NCBI GenBank assembly: GCA_963663315.1
Contig: OY760176.1
Coordinates: forward strand, 124,001 to 188,000
Source of the DNA: G963663315 sp963663315
GTDB lineage: Bacteria; Pseudomonadota; Gammaproteobacteria; Arenicellales; Poriferihabitantaceae
Length of the DNA: 64,000 nt
Direction: 5' to 3'
Made by a program: the position numbers and the translations under genes. Every line of letters begins with the position of its first letter. Within the stretch, counting starts at the first letter, position 1. The notes beneath the pieces are model-generated. The model worked only from the letters and a program-made list of their open reading frames with translations. It was not told where the DNA came from and ran no database searches. Shown piece by piece: positions 1-8,677 of this stretch.

Positions 1-699
1 CTGAAAAAGTCCGGTATCTTACTTGCCGGTCTGGTATCAGGGATAAAGCTGGTTGACCTTGCGATGGCGGCCACAAAGACCGAAGCAAGCGACCAGCTTG
101 TCCGATGGGGCATGCTGGTAGATGCAACCCGGTGCGCGGACGGTTGTACCGACTGTGTCGATGCCTGCAATACGGAACACGGACTGACCGGCAAAGGCCG
201 CCCTCAGACCGATGCACAGTATATTCGTATCGTTGATCTGAAGGATAAATCCACCGGGCATACATCTTCACTGCCGTTGATGTGCCAGCATTGTGAAACA
301 GCGCCGTGTGTCGATGTCTGCCCGACCGGGGCATCTTTTCGAAGAGAGGATGGGGTTGTACTGGTGGATAAACACACTTGCATTGGCTGTCGCTATTGCA
401 TGTTGGCCTGTCCCTACAAAGCGCGTTCGTTCATTCACGAAAATCTCACCGATCAGGTACCAACCACCCCCCGTGGCAAGGGCACGGTGGAGTCCTGCAA
501 TTTTTGCACTCAACGGGTTGATCGTGGCGGAACCCCTGCCTGTGTTGAAGCCTGTGATGCCAACGGTCACAAGGCCCTGGTGTTTGGTGATATGAATGAC
601 CCGGATAGCGAGTTGTCCAGACAGCTACGGGAAAAATCCTCTGTGCAAATTCGTGCAGACCTCAACCTCAATACCGGGGTGCGTTACCATGGTGTTTGA
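1..699 (+). CDS. dsrO: DsrO, periplasmic four-cluster ferredoxin of the DsrMKJOP complex (5' end cut by window)
   Basis: The frame is open from base 1, so the true start lies upstream. The visible N-terminus (LKKSGILLAGLVSG, then ending near AMAA) looks like the tail of a Tat signal peptide; the ATG at 64 is probably internal. Four cysteine clusters of [4Fe-4S] type follow: CADGCTDCVDAC, CQHCETAPCVDVC, CIGCRYCMLAC and CNFC...ACVEAC. In the family, DsrO passes electrons between the NrfD-like protein DsrP and the rest of the membrane complex that works with reverse dissimilatory sulfite reductase. The neighbours dsrP and dsrN support this assignment over other DMSO-reductase-type FeS subunits such as SoeB. 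Confidence 0.88.
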   Translation: MKKSGILLAGLVSGIKLVDLAMAATKTEASDQLVRWGMLVDATRCADGCTDCVDACNTEHGLTGKGRPQTDAQYIRIVDLKDKSTGHTSSLPLMCQHCETAPCVDVCPTGASFRREDGVVLVDKHTCIGCRYCMLACPYKARSFIHENLTDQVPTTPRGKGTVESCNFCTQRVDRGGTPACVEACDANGHKALVFGDMNDPDSELSRQLREKSSVQIRADLNLNTGVRYHGV

Positions 700-729
700 C
701 CTGAACCCCTGAGCCACCACCTGAGCTTG

Positions 730-1911
730 ATGAAGCGGATCACTTATACCCCTCTGGCATATAATTGCAGGCTGTACTGGATGTTGCTGGCCGGTTTTGC
801 GATCCTGACCTTGAACGGTTTGTATTTTGCATGGTTCATGGAACATCATGGTCATTGGGTGACCGGTATGAACAATCAGATTGTCTGGGGGTTGCCGCAT
901 GTTTTTGCGATTTTTCTGATCGTCACCGCATCGGGTGTCCTGAACATTGCATCGCTCTCATCCGTGTTTGGAAAACCCGCATACAAGGTATGGGCAAGAT
1001 TGTCAGGATTGCTTGCGATTACCTTGCTGGCTGGAGGTCTGATGGTGCTGGTACTCGACCTCGGTCGACCTGATCGCCTGATCATAGCCATGACCCACTA
1101 CAACTTCAAATCAATTTTTGCCTGGAACATTTTTCTCTATACTGGGTTTGTGCTGATTGTCGTGGTCTATCTGTGGATGATGTTCGAGCCGAGGATGGCG
1201 CATAAAGTAAACCCGGTGGGCCGGGTTGCCTTTGTCTGGCGAATCATTCTGACCACCGGGACAGGATCAATCTTCGGGGTGATCGTCGCCCGTCAAGCCT
1301 ATGATACCGTCATCCTGGTCCCCTTGTTCATTGCCATGTCATTGAGTCTCGGCGCCGCATTTTTCGTAACTTACCTGTTTGCCTTGAGGCAACCGGCTTT
1401 TACCGGTGATTCAGACTTGCTCCTGAAATTACGGAAGCTGCTGATAATTTTTATCTGTGCGGTTTTGCTGATCACAATGATTTTTCACATTACAAAAGTC
1501 TGGGACACGGCGACCCGGGATTACGAGCGGTTCATTTTGCTTGACGGCGGTCTGTTGACTGCATTGTTCTGGGCAGGGTCTCTTGTGCTCGGTATGCTGG
1601 CGCCGCTTTTGCTGCTTTCGGGTACGGGCGGCGGCGCTTCGAGCCGAATCCTGTCCGCTTGTGTTCTGCACATTCCGGGCAGCCTGGCTCATCTTTATGT
1701 GATCATTATCGGTGGGCAGGCGTATCCTCTTGTGCTTTTTCAGAACAAGGAGATTTCAAGCAGTTTTTATGATGGCGCTATTGCAGGTTATTGCCCTACA
1801 TTTGCTGAACTGTCGCTTGGCCTCGGCGGAATGTCGCTTGCCATTGTTGCAAGTTTGCTGGTGATCAGGGTTTTGCCCTTTTTGCCTGAAAACATCCCAT
1901 CTCCCGATTAG
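730..1911 (+). CDS. dsrP: DsrP, NrfD/PsrC-like integral membrane quinone-interacting subunit
   Basis: A 393-residue protein made of about ten hydrophobic segments, typical of the NrfD/PsrC family; the length matches DsrP. I chose the ATG at 730; a TTG sits one codon upstream. It lies 30 bp after dsrO and 6 bp before dsrN, the usual dsrJ-O-P-N order of sulfur oxidisers. The inferred role is exchange of electrons between the quinone pool and periplasmic DsrO/DsrJ during oxidation of stored sulfur. Confidence 0.88.
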   Translation: MKRITYTPLAYNCRLYWMLLAGFAILTLNGLYFAWFMEHHGHWVTGMNNQIVWGLPHVFAIFLIVTASGVLNIASLSSVFGKPAYKVWARLSGLLAITLLAGGLMVLVLDLGRPDRLIIAMTHYNFKSIFAWNIFLYTGFVLIVVVYLWMMFEPRMAHKVNPVGRVAFVWRIILTTGTGSIFGVIVARQAYDTVILVPLFIAMSLSLGAAFFVTYLFALRQPAFTGDSDLLLKLRKLLIIFICAVLLITMIFHITKVWDTATRDYERFILLDGGLLTALFWAGSLVLGMLAPLLLLSGTGGGASSRILSACVLHIPGSLAHLYVIIIGGQAYPLVLFQNKEISSSFYDGAIAGYCPTFAELSLGLGGMSLAIVASLLVIRVLPFLPENIPSPD

Positions 1912-1917
1912 CGCCTG

Positions 1918-3321
1918 ATGGCAACGCCAGATCAACTCATGCCTGGCTTCTATCTTTCCGCTTCCCGAAAGTCTTCCGGCAAAACGATTGTGTCAATCGG
2001 CATTTGCGCTGCTCTTGGTGCGCGCAGCAGAAAGGTTCAGCCATTCAAGAAAGGGCCTGATTACATAGACCCGCTGTGGTTGAGCCAGGCTGCCGGAACC
2101 CACTGCTATAACCTGGATTTCAATACGCAGAGTCCCGAGCAGATCGTCCGGTTTTTTTCGCGTCGATCCAGTGGTTCAGACATGGTTATCGTTGAGGGCA
2201 ACAAGGGTCTGTATGATGGTGTTTCGATTGACGGGCATGACAGCAACGCTGCGCTGGCGAAACTGTTGGCGCTGCCTGTAATACTGGCGCTTGATACCCG
2301 GGGAATCACCCGCGGCGTTGCGCCGTTGCTCCTCGGATACCAGCAGTTTGATCCGGATATCCACTTCAAGGGCATTATTTTGAACAGGGTTGCTGGCCCC
2401 AGGCACGAACAAAAATTGAGGGCGAACATCGAGACGTATACCGATTTTGAAGTAATCGGCTCAATACCGAACGATGACCGCTTGTCGATCAATGAAAGGC
2501 ATCTCGGGCTTACACCCAGTAACGAGGTTGACCGGATAGAGGCCAGGATTGAGGCGATCAGGGATGTTATTGAAGACAGTGTGGATGTTGACCTCCTTGT
2601 TCCGGACAAATCAGGACCTCGACAGGCAGAGTATGAAAGGGCAGCCAAAAGAGTGACGTCCGGGCACAAGGTAACCGATGTGTGCATCGGCGTGCCGAAA
2701 GATGCTGCATTCGGTTTTTACTATGCGGATGATCTTCAGGCATTTTCAGACAATGGCGCCGAAATCGTCCATTTCAGTACAATAGAAGATGACGGCATAC
2801 CCGAGGGACTTGATGGCTTGTTTATTGGCGGTGGTTTCCCGGAAGTTTATCTGGATGAACTCGGTAATAATTCAGCCATGCGGCAATCAGTACTCGAATT
2901 CATCAATGCCGATGGCCCGGTCTATGCTGAATGCGGCGGGCTGATGTATCTGGCAAATTCAATACGATGGAATGGCAGGCAGGTGGAAATGGTCGGCGCG
3001 TTGCCAGTTAATGTGGTGATGGAGGACAAGCCTGTGGGCCGTGGATATGTCAAATTGCGTGAAACCGGCGATTCGATCTGGGGCGAACTGGTGGCAGCGA
3101 ATGAGACCATTCATGCCCATGAGTTTCACTATTCCAGAGTTGAAATAACCGGAGACATCGATCATTTTGCTTTTGAGGTCAAGCGCGGATGGGGGCTGGA
3201 TGGGAAGCGTGACGGCATGGTCTGCAAAAACGTTCTGGCCGGTTATTCCCATTTGCGGTCGGCGGGTGGTGTAGACTGGGTATCGAGATTTGTTGATTTT
3301 GTAAGACAATGCAAAACCTGA
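1918..3321 (+). CDS. dsrN: DsrN, cobyrinate a,c-diamide synthase-like siroheme amidase
   Basis: 467 residues of the CobB/CbiA family. The N-terminal P-loop-like ATPase part has SGKTIVSIGICAALG and KKGPDYIDP; the C-terminal glutamine amidotransferase domain has YAECGGLMYL with the nucleophilic Cys, and a HEFHYSRVE histidine. In the dsr context this enzyme is DsrN, which amidates siroheme for dissimilatory sulfite reductase. Classical CobB in cobalamin synthesis is the alternative, but no cob genes are adjacent. dsrR and dsrS, which often follow dsrN in purple sulfur bacteria, are absent; a two-component pair sits there instead. Confidence 0.87.
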   Translation: MATPDQLMPGFYLSASRKSSGKTIVSIGICAALGARSRKVQPFKKGPDYIDPLWLSQAAGTHCYNLDFNTQSPEQIVRFFSRRSSGSDMVIVEGNKGLYDGVSIDGHDSNAALAKLLALPVILALDTRGITRGVAPLLLGYQQFDPDIHFKGIILNRVAGPRHEQKLRANIETYTDFEVIGSIPNDDRLSINERHLGLTPSNEVDRIEARIEAIRDVIEDSVDVDLLVPDKSGPRQAEYERAAKRVTSGHKVTDVCIGVPKDAAFGFYYADDLQAFSDNGAEIVHFSTIEDDGIPEGLDGLFIGGGFPEVYLDELGNNSAMRQSVLEFINADGPVYAECGGLMYLANSIRWNGRQVEMVGALPVNVVMEDKPVGRGYVKLRETGDSIWGELVAANETIHAHEFHYSRVEITGDIDHFAFEVKRGWGLDGKRDGMVCKNVLAGYSHLRSAGGVDWVSRFVDFVRQCKT

Positions 3322-3329
3322 TGCTGTCG

Positions 3330-3356
3330 TTATCAATCATCAAATCACAGTATAAT
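3330..3356 (+). promoter_or_regulatory. Candidate sigma-70 promoter before the kinase-regulator pair
   Basis: A perfect TATAAT (3351-3356) with a weak -35 (TTATCA, 3330-3335) at a short 15-bp spacing. Transcription would start near 3363, which argues against the TTG at 3361 and for the ATG at 3394 as the kinase start. Confidence 0.35.
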
Positions 3357-3393
3357 TCCCTTGAACCCAGAGGTTGACCAGCGATCATTAATC

Positions 3394-4053
3394 ATGCTTT
3401 CGGATCAGGAACAATCAATTCAACAGTCCCGTATGCTGGAAAGGACTGATCTTGCCCATGAGTTGCATGATTCCCTGGCCCAGACACTGGCCAGCGTTCG
3501 TTACTACATTCGTAATCTCGATCATGCGATTCAGGGCGGGGATGAGTGTGAAATTTACGAACTGCTGGAAGTGGTGGAAGATAACGTGGAGATCGCGAAT
3601 ACCGAGCTGCGTGCGCTGATCAGCCGATTTCGTGCGCCTATGGAGGAAGACAGTTTCATCCCGGCCATAGAAGGCATCATTCGCAAATACCGGGATGAGA
3701 CAGGCTTGAATGCGGTTTTTCAGAACCGGCTGGGAGAGTCTGATTTTCCACCCGTCGTGGTCACCCAGGTGGTCAGGATCGTCCAGGAAGCAATGGCGAA
3801 TATTCGCAAGCATGCTAAAGCGAACATGATTCGCGTGATGCTGTATTTCGAATCGGAATGCTACCATCTGCTGATCGAAGATGATGGCATCGGCTTTGAT
3901 CAGGAAATGTTGCCGGACGGCAGGAATGAGCATTTTGGTTTGAAGGTAATGCGTGAACGAGCTGCCCGGATTGATGGCGAACTCGGCATTGACAGTGTTC
4001 CCGGCGAAGGCACCCGAATTTGCCTTGTATTTCCTGAACAGGGACAATTCTGA
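3394..4053 (+). CDS. Soluble NarX/DegS-type sensor histidine kinase without a sensor domain
   Basis: About 219 residues. The HisKA_3 phosphoacceptor helix (DLAHELHDSLAQTLASV) begins near residue 20, followed by a HATPase_c domain with the N box (EAMANIRKHAKA), DDGIGFD and GLKVMRERA. There is no transmembrane segment, PAS or GAF domain, so it is probably cytosolic and takes its signal from a partner or from its short N-terminus. A TTG at 3361 could add 11 residues. It overlaps the response regulator gene by one base (TGATG), so the two are translationally coupled. Following dsrN, it may tune sulfur oxidation; this is inference. Confidence 0.85.
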   Translation: MLSDQEQSIQQSRMLERTDLAHELHDSLAQTLASVRYYIRNLDHAIQGGDECEIYELLEVVEDNVEIANTELRALISRFRAPMEEDSFIPAIEGIIRKYRDETGLNAVFQNRLGESDFPPVVVTQVVRIVQEAMANIRKHAKANMIRVMLYFESECYHLLIEDDGIGFDQEMLPDGRNEHFGLKVMRERAARIDGELGIDSVPGEGTRICLVFPEQGQF

Positions 4054-4694
4054 TGAAATTGCTTGTAATTGATGATCACACATTATTCCGGGCCGGACTG
4101 AAAAGTCTGCTGGAGCGAAGAAAAATTGATGTGGTTGAGGCCGGCGATGGAGGGGCAGGGATAGCATTGCTGGCCAGGGAAGAGTTTGAAATCATTCTGC
4201 TTGACTTGAGAATGCCGGATATGAGCGGGCTCGATGTTCTGCAGTGGCTACGACAGGCGCGGATCAAAACCCCTGTTGTCATGTTGTCGACCTCCAGCGA
4301 AGAAAAGGACCTGATTGAATCCCTGCGACTCGGTGCACAGGGTTATCTGCTGAAGGATATGGACCCGGATGATCTGGTCAAATCATTGAGAAATGTACTG
4401 GATGGAGAAACCGTTGTTGCTCCTGACCTGACCGGGGTATTGGCCAGTGCAGTCCAAAAAGAGGTGACCACCAGTAATTCGTCCACCTTTCAGTCGGTCC
4501 GTGATGTATTGACTTCAAGAGAGATGGATGTACTGAAGGATATAACAAAAGGGTGGAGCAACAAAATTATTGCCAGAGACCTCGGCATTACTGATGGCAC
4601 GGTCAAGTTGCACGTCAAATCCATTCTCAGAAAACTCAATGTCCATTCCAGGGTCGAAGCCGCCGTGATTGCAGTAGAAGAAGGACTGGGTTGA
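4053..4694 (+). CDS. NarL/LuxR-family response regulator
   Basis: 213 residues. The receiver domain has VIDDHTLFRAGL, the phosphoacceptor Asp in ILLDLRMPDMSG and the conserved Lys in LLKDMDP. The C-terminal LuxR-type helix-turn-helix reads LTSREMDVLKDITKGWSNKIIARDLGI and ends in VKLHVKSILRKLNV. All key residues are present, so it should be phosphorylated by the kinase encoded directly upstream. Targets are unknown. Confidence 0.92.
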   Translation: MKLLVIDDHTLFRAGLKSLLERRKIDVVEAGDGGAGIALLAREEFEIILLDLRMPDMSGLDVLQWLRQARIKTPVVMLSTSSEEKDLIESLRLGAQGYLLKDMDPDDLVKSLRNVLDGETVVAPDLTGVLASAVQKEVTTSNSSTFQSVRDVLTSREMDVLKDITKGWSNKIIARDLGITDGTVKLHVKSILRKLNVHSRVEAAVIAVEEGLG

Positions 4695-4738
4695 GCGCAA
4701 TCGTGCGCGTGTGCAGTTCTTCACTGGCATTTAGAACC

Positions 4739-5380
4739 ATGTCGTCCATGTCCATCAAGCGTTACCTTGGTCGATTCGAAGGTGAAAAACCATTAACCCT
4801 GGTCGGGCCATTTTGTAATCCATCTGCGCCATTGGAGGAGCCGGTCATATTTGTCGATCGCGGTACCCGTTGCCGGAAATCCAGTCATGGTATTGCCGTC
4901 GGTGATGGTGATTCTTTCGATGGTGAACTGGATATATTATTGAACCCCGACAAGGATTTTTCTGATCTGGCTTTTGCCCTGGTCAATATCCCGCAAGGAT
5001 TTTCAGAGATTCATCTGCTTGGGTTTCTGGGCGGGCGACGGGATCATGAATTATTCAATTTCGGCGAGGTGCACCAGTTTTTGACAACAGCCGCACCAGT
5101 GCGGGTGCGGTTCGATGACAAGGTGGTTGTCTATTCCGCCGGACGATGGAGTTTCTGCCGTCATGGCGGATTCAGTCTCGGTGTGCTGGAAGAAACCCGG
5201 GTCAGGGTTGATGGTGATTGTCTGTATCGATGTACCGACCCGACGCTGTTCAAACCGTTCACTTCGCTGGGTTTGAGTAATATCGGAAGTGGTACAATAC
5301 GGCTGGAGTGTTCTCAGCCGGTTTTTGTCTTTTTTGAGGATCTGGAATACTCGACAAACCGTCTGGATCACCCGCGCTGA
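4739..5380 (+). CDS. Thiamine pyrophosphokinase-like protein
   Basis: About 213 residues from the ATG at 4739; a TTG at 4691 overlapping the regulator stop codon is an alternative start. Family-like motifs are GDGDSF (usually GDFDS), LNPDKDFSDL (usually TxKDxTD), GGRRDHELFN (usually GRxDHxLxN) and a C-terminal beta-rich part ending near LECSQPVFVFFEDL. Thiamine pyrophosphokinases transfer pyrophosphate from ATP to thiamine. Several motif positions depart from consensus, so substrate identity is uncertain. It ends 8 bp before aroE. Confidence 0.6.
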   Translation: MSSMSIKRYLGRFEGEKPLTLVGPFCNPSAPLEEPVIFVDRGTRCRKSSHGIAVGDGDSFDGELDILLNPDKDFSDLAFALVNIPQGFSEIHLLGFLGGRRDHELFNFGEVHQFLTTAAPVRVRFDDKVVVYSAGRWSFCRHGGFSLGVLEETRVRVDGDCLYRCTDPTLFKPFTSLGLSNIGSGTIRLECSQPVFVFFEDLEYSTNRLDHPR

Positions 5381-5388
5381 TCTTTGCC

Positions 5389-6261
5389 ATGACTGACCTG
5401 TTCGACTTCCAACCGGAATCTTCTGCCTTTGCAGTGATAGGAAATCCGGTCGCACACAGCCTGTCGCCGCTGATACACGGTCTGTTCGCCCGGCAATTCG
5501 GGATATTGCTCAGCTATGACCGAATCCAGGTGGATACTGGTGGCTTTGAGCAGGCAGTGAGCCATTTCTGCGCCCACGGTGGCGCGGGACTTAATATTAC
5601 CATCCCTTACAAGGTTGAAGCCTGGAAAATGTGTGGTCAGGGGAAGCATAGTCTGTCAACAAGAGCGGACCTCGCCCGAGCCGTGAATACCCTGAGCATC
5701 GAAAAGTCAGGAAAAATCCATGGTGACAATACCGATGGGGCAGGGCTGGTGACCGATCTTCAGAAAAATCTCGGTGTCTCCCTGCACAATAAAAACCTGC
5801 TGGTAATTGGCGCCGGCGGCGCTGTCCGCGGCGTTCTCGGTCCGCTTCTTGAATGCCGCCCTGCTTCAATCTCGGTCGTTAATCGTACATTTACCAAAGC
5901 CTACGATCTGGTAGAAGCATTTTCCACAACTGTGGACAGTAGTCGTACACTGCTTGCGAGCAGCCGTATTGAGGATTGCGTCAGGCAACGTTATGATCTG
6001 ATTATCAACGGCACCGCAGCCAGCCTGGCCGGAATGTTGCCGGGAATCAGCGGGGCCTGCATCGATTCGAGTACGGTCGTCTATGATATGGTGTATGGCT
6101 CCTGTTCGACGGTTTTCATGAAATGGGCATTGTCCGAGGGTGCGGACCAGGCCCATGATGGATTGGGAATGCTGGTTGAACAGGCTGCGGAATCATTTTT
6201 TGCATGGCATCACAAAGCCCCGGATACGGAACCTGTTATCCAGGCAATTCGAAAACATTAG
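5389..6261 (+). CDS. aroE: Shikimate 5-dehydrogenase
   Basis: 290 residues, close to the family length. The N-terminal substrate domain has FAVIGNPVAHSLSPLIH, the catalytic Lys in NITIPYKVEAW and the Asp in GDNTDGAGL. The NADP-binding Rossmann motif is VIGAGGAVRGVLG. The C-terminal DGLGMLVEQAAESF is the usual closing motif. It reduces 3-dehydroshikimate to shikimate in aromatic amino acid synthesis, in the cytosol. Confidence 0.95.
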   Translation: MTDLFDFQPESSAFAVIGNPVAHSLSPLIHGLFARQFGILLSYDRIQVDTGGFEQAVSHFCAHGGAGLNITIPYKVEAWKMCGQGKHSLSTRADLARAVNTLSIEKSGKIHGDNTDGAGLVTDLQKNLGVSLHNKNLLVIGAGGAVRGVLGPLLECRPASISVVNRTFTKAYDLVEAFSTTVDSSRTLLASSRIEDCVRQRYDLIINGTAASLAGMLPGISGACIDSSTVVYDMVYGSCSTVFMKWALSEGADQAHDGLGMLVEQAAESFFAWHHKAPDTEPVIQAIRKH

Positions 6262-6276
6262 CCGGTAGGACGAGAC

Positions 6277-7185
6277 ATGGCACAGACATTTGGAAAAACC
6301 CTGGTGATTGCGATTTCTTCAAGGACACTGTTTGATCTGTCCGAGAGCCATCAGGTCTTTGAAAATGAAGGCATTGACGCTTATTGCAAATACCAGATCC
6401 GTCATGAGACAGAAAAGCTGGCGCCGGGCATCGCTTTCCCGATGGTCAGGAAATTTCTTTCTCTGAACCGAAACACCGATAAGAATGCCCCGCATGTGGA
6501 AATTGTTCTGGTGTCGAGAAACAGTGCGGATACGGGTTTGCGCATATTCAATTCGATTCAACATTATGGGCTCGATATCACCCGTGCCGCTTTTACCGGG
6601 GGCAGTATAGCTTATCCTTATGTCGAGGCATTCGGCGCCGATTTATTCCTGTCGGCTGACCAGGAAGCTGTAAGAAAGGCACTCGATGCAGGTCATGCGG
6701 CAGCCACCATTTTACCGTCCCGGGCCGATCACTATGAGAATAATTCCGATGGCGATCAACTGAAAATCGCTTTTGATGGCGATGCCGTCATTTTCTCTGA
6801 TGAGGCAGAACAGGTTTTTCAGGAAAAAGGGTTGGCCGCTTTCGCTGAAAATGAGAAGCAGGCCGCCAATAATCCGTTGCCTGGCGGTCCTTTCAAGAAA
6901 TTTCTTTCTGCCCTGCACCAGATTCAACAAAACCATGATGAGTCGCCGATACGGACTGCCTTGATAACTGCGCGGGCGGCCCCTGCCCATGAGCGCGTGA
7001 TCAAAACCCTGCGTGCGTGGGATGTACGTATCGATGAGAGCTATTTTCTTGGCGGTATGGATAAGGCAGTGTTTCTGAAATCCTTCAGAGCGGATATATT
7101 TTTCGACGACCAGTACAGCAATTGTGAATCAGCAGGACAACACGTTCCGACAGGACATGTACCGAGCGGTATTGCCAACCGCTGA
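6277..7185 (+). CDS. Cytosolic 5'-nucleotidase family protein
   Basis: 302 residues resembling the bacterial and eukaryotic cytosolic 5'-nucleotidase family (N-terminal LVIAISSRTLFDL, then IEIVLVSRNSADTG-like segment, FTGGSIAYPYVEAF and IAFDGDAVIFSDEAE with a Dx(D) acidic motif; C-terminal FFDDQYSNCESA). It would dephosphorylate nucleoside monophosphates. It starts 15 bp after aroE and is convergent with lysA. Substrate specificity cannot be told from sequence. Confidence 0.8.
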   Translation: MAQTFGKTLVIAISSRTLFDLSESHQVFENEGIDAYCKYQIRHETEKLAPGIAFPMVRKFLSLNRNTDKNAPHVEIVLVSRNSADTGLRIFNSIQHYGLDITRAAFTGGSIAYPYVEAFGADLFLSADQEAVRKALDAGHAAATILPSRADHYENNSDGDQLKIAFDGDAVIFSDEAEQVFQEKGLAAFAENEKQAANNPLPGGPFKKFLSALHQIQQNHDESPIRTALITARAAPAHERVIKTLRAWDVRIDESYFLGGMDKAVFLKSFRADIFFDDQYSNCESAGQHVPTGHVPSGIANR

Positions 7186-7198
7186 ACAAATGGACGGA

Positions 7199-8452
7199 TC
7201 AAGGCAGCAGGCGTTCCCCTGCGTATAGCGATGCCAACTCTTCTCTTGGTTTAATGATGTGGTATTGATCGCCGTCGACCATGACTTCCGCCGAGCGGGG
7301 ACGTGAATTGTAATTTGAGCTCATCACCGAACAATAGGCTCCGCAGGTCCTGACCGCGAGCAGGTCATTTTCCCTGACTTGCAGGGTATGGCCCTTGCCG
7401 AGAAAATCACTGCTTTCACAGACCGGACCCACTACATCATAAACTTCAGATTGCGTATTGGGATTCTGCTCTACTTCAATGATCTCCTGCCAGGCCTGAT
7501 ACAGGGAAGGTCGGATCAGGTCATTCATTCCCGCATCGACCACACAAAAATTCGAGGCCTCTCCCTTTTTCAGATAATGCACCCGGGTCAGCAAGATGCC
7601 GGCATTCGCCATGATCGCCCGCCCCGGTTCGATTGCAATCTGAATCTTATCCTGACGGTGGCGTAATTGATCATACATCATTTGCCAGTACTGATTCGGG
7701 TCGGGTGGTTGCTCATCGAAGTAGCGCACTCCGAGACCGCCGCCGAAATCAATCTGCGTCAGCGTGATGCCGTGGTCGGACAACTGGTCAACGAAATGCA
7801 ATACCCGTTTCAAGGCATCGCGATACGGCGACAGTTCGGTGATTTGGGAGCCAATGTGGCAGGCCACACCGTGAATCTTGAGATTCCGGTCTTTTGCCGC
7901 GGTTAAATAGATTGGCAGAGCCTTGTCAGGCGATAGCCCGAATTTGTTGTTGCGAAGACCGGTCGAGATATAGGGGTGGGTTTTTGAATCGACATCGGGA
8001 TTAATCCGTACTGAGATCTCCGCAACCGTACCGAGTTCACAGGCAATACTGCTGATGTGATCGACTTCGCCCTGGGATTCGATATTGAAGCGGCTGACTC
8101 CGGATTCGAGTGCCAGACGGATTTCCCAATCCTGTTTGCATACACCGGAAAAAATGACCTTGGCCGGGTCACCTCCCGCCTTGATCACTTTCAACAATTC
8201 ACCACCCGATACGATGTCAAAGCCCGACCCAAGGCGGGCCAGCAGGTTGAGAACTGCCAGATTATCGTTCGCTTTTACTGAGTAGCAAATCTGGTGGGGA
8301 TAGTTCCCGAATGCGTCGTTGAAGGCATGCCAGTGTCTTTCCATGGTTGCGCGGGAATAGATATAGCACGGTGTGCCGATTTCTTCGGCAATCTTCGCCA
8401 CAACCACATTCTCGGCGCACAATGCGCCATTGCGATACTCAAAGTGATCCAT
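7199..8452 (-). CDS. lysA: Diaminopimelate decarboxylase
   Basis: 417 residues with the PLP-binding Lys in CYSVKANDNLAVL, the glycine loop in FGGGLGVRY, EPGRAIMANAG, and GPVCESSDF contributing the active-site Cys from the other subunit. It makes lysine from meso-diaminopimelate with PLP. It lies 8 bp after lptM on the same strand, a standard gammaproteobacterial arrangement. Confidence 0.95.
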   Translation of the reverse strand: MDHFEYRNGALCAENVVVAKIAEEIGTPCYIYSRATMERHWHAFNDAFGNYPHQICYSVKANDNLAVLNLLARLGSGFDIVSGGELLKVIKAGGDPAKVIFSGVCKQDWEIRLALESGVSRFNIESQGEVDHISSIACELGTVAEISVRINPDVDSKTHPYISTGLRNNKFGLSPDKALPIYLTAAKDRNLKIHGVACHIGSQITELSPYRDALKRVLHFVDQLSDHGITLTQIDFGGGLGVRYFDEQPPDPNQYWQMMYDQLRHRQDKIQIAIEPGRAIMANAGILLTRVHYLKKGEASNFCVVDAGMNDLIRPSLYQAWQEIIEVEQNPNTQSEVYDVVGPVCESSDFLGKGHTLQVRENDLLAVRTCGAYCSVMSSNYNSRPRSAEVMVDGDQYHIIKPREELASLYAGERLLP

Positions 8453-8460
8453 ATTGCAGG

Positions 8461-8631
8461 TCAGGACAGATCAACTGACGTTGCAACAGACCCTTCAATC
8501 GATGACACTTCAACCGACTGGTCAACCTGTTCCTGTTCGGCTTCGTCCGGGGGCAGGTATAACGGGCCTTTCTGGCCACAGGCGGTCATCCACAAACAAA
8601 TGAGCAGACTCACAATCAGTGTTTTTATCAT
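8461..8631 (-). CDS. lptM: LptM (YifL-like) small lipoprotein
   Basis: A 56-residue frame between argH and lysA. A short signal peptide runs from MIKTLIVSLL to the lipobox MTAC, followed directly by GQKGPLYLPP, the hallmark of the YifL/LptM family. The rest is an acidic, disordered tail. In E. coli LptM helps mature the LptD outer-membrane LPS translocon. Its place just upstream of lysA is conserved in proteobacteria. Confidence 0.88.
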   Translation of the reverse strand: MIKTLIVSLLICLWMTACGQKGPLYLPPDEAEQEQVDQSVEVSSIEGSVATSVDLS

Positions 8632-8677
8632 TTGATATAAATCGGGTTCTGGAGTGGAATATGGGCAAACTTCGATT

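Noticed and set aside
64..699. DsrO starting at the ATG at 64
   Set aside because: The frame is open to base 1 and encodes the hydrophobic part of a Tat signal peptide before that ATG, so 64 is internal.
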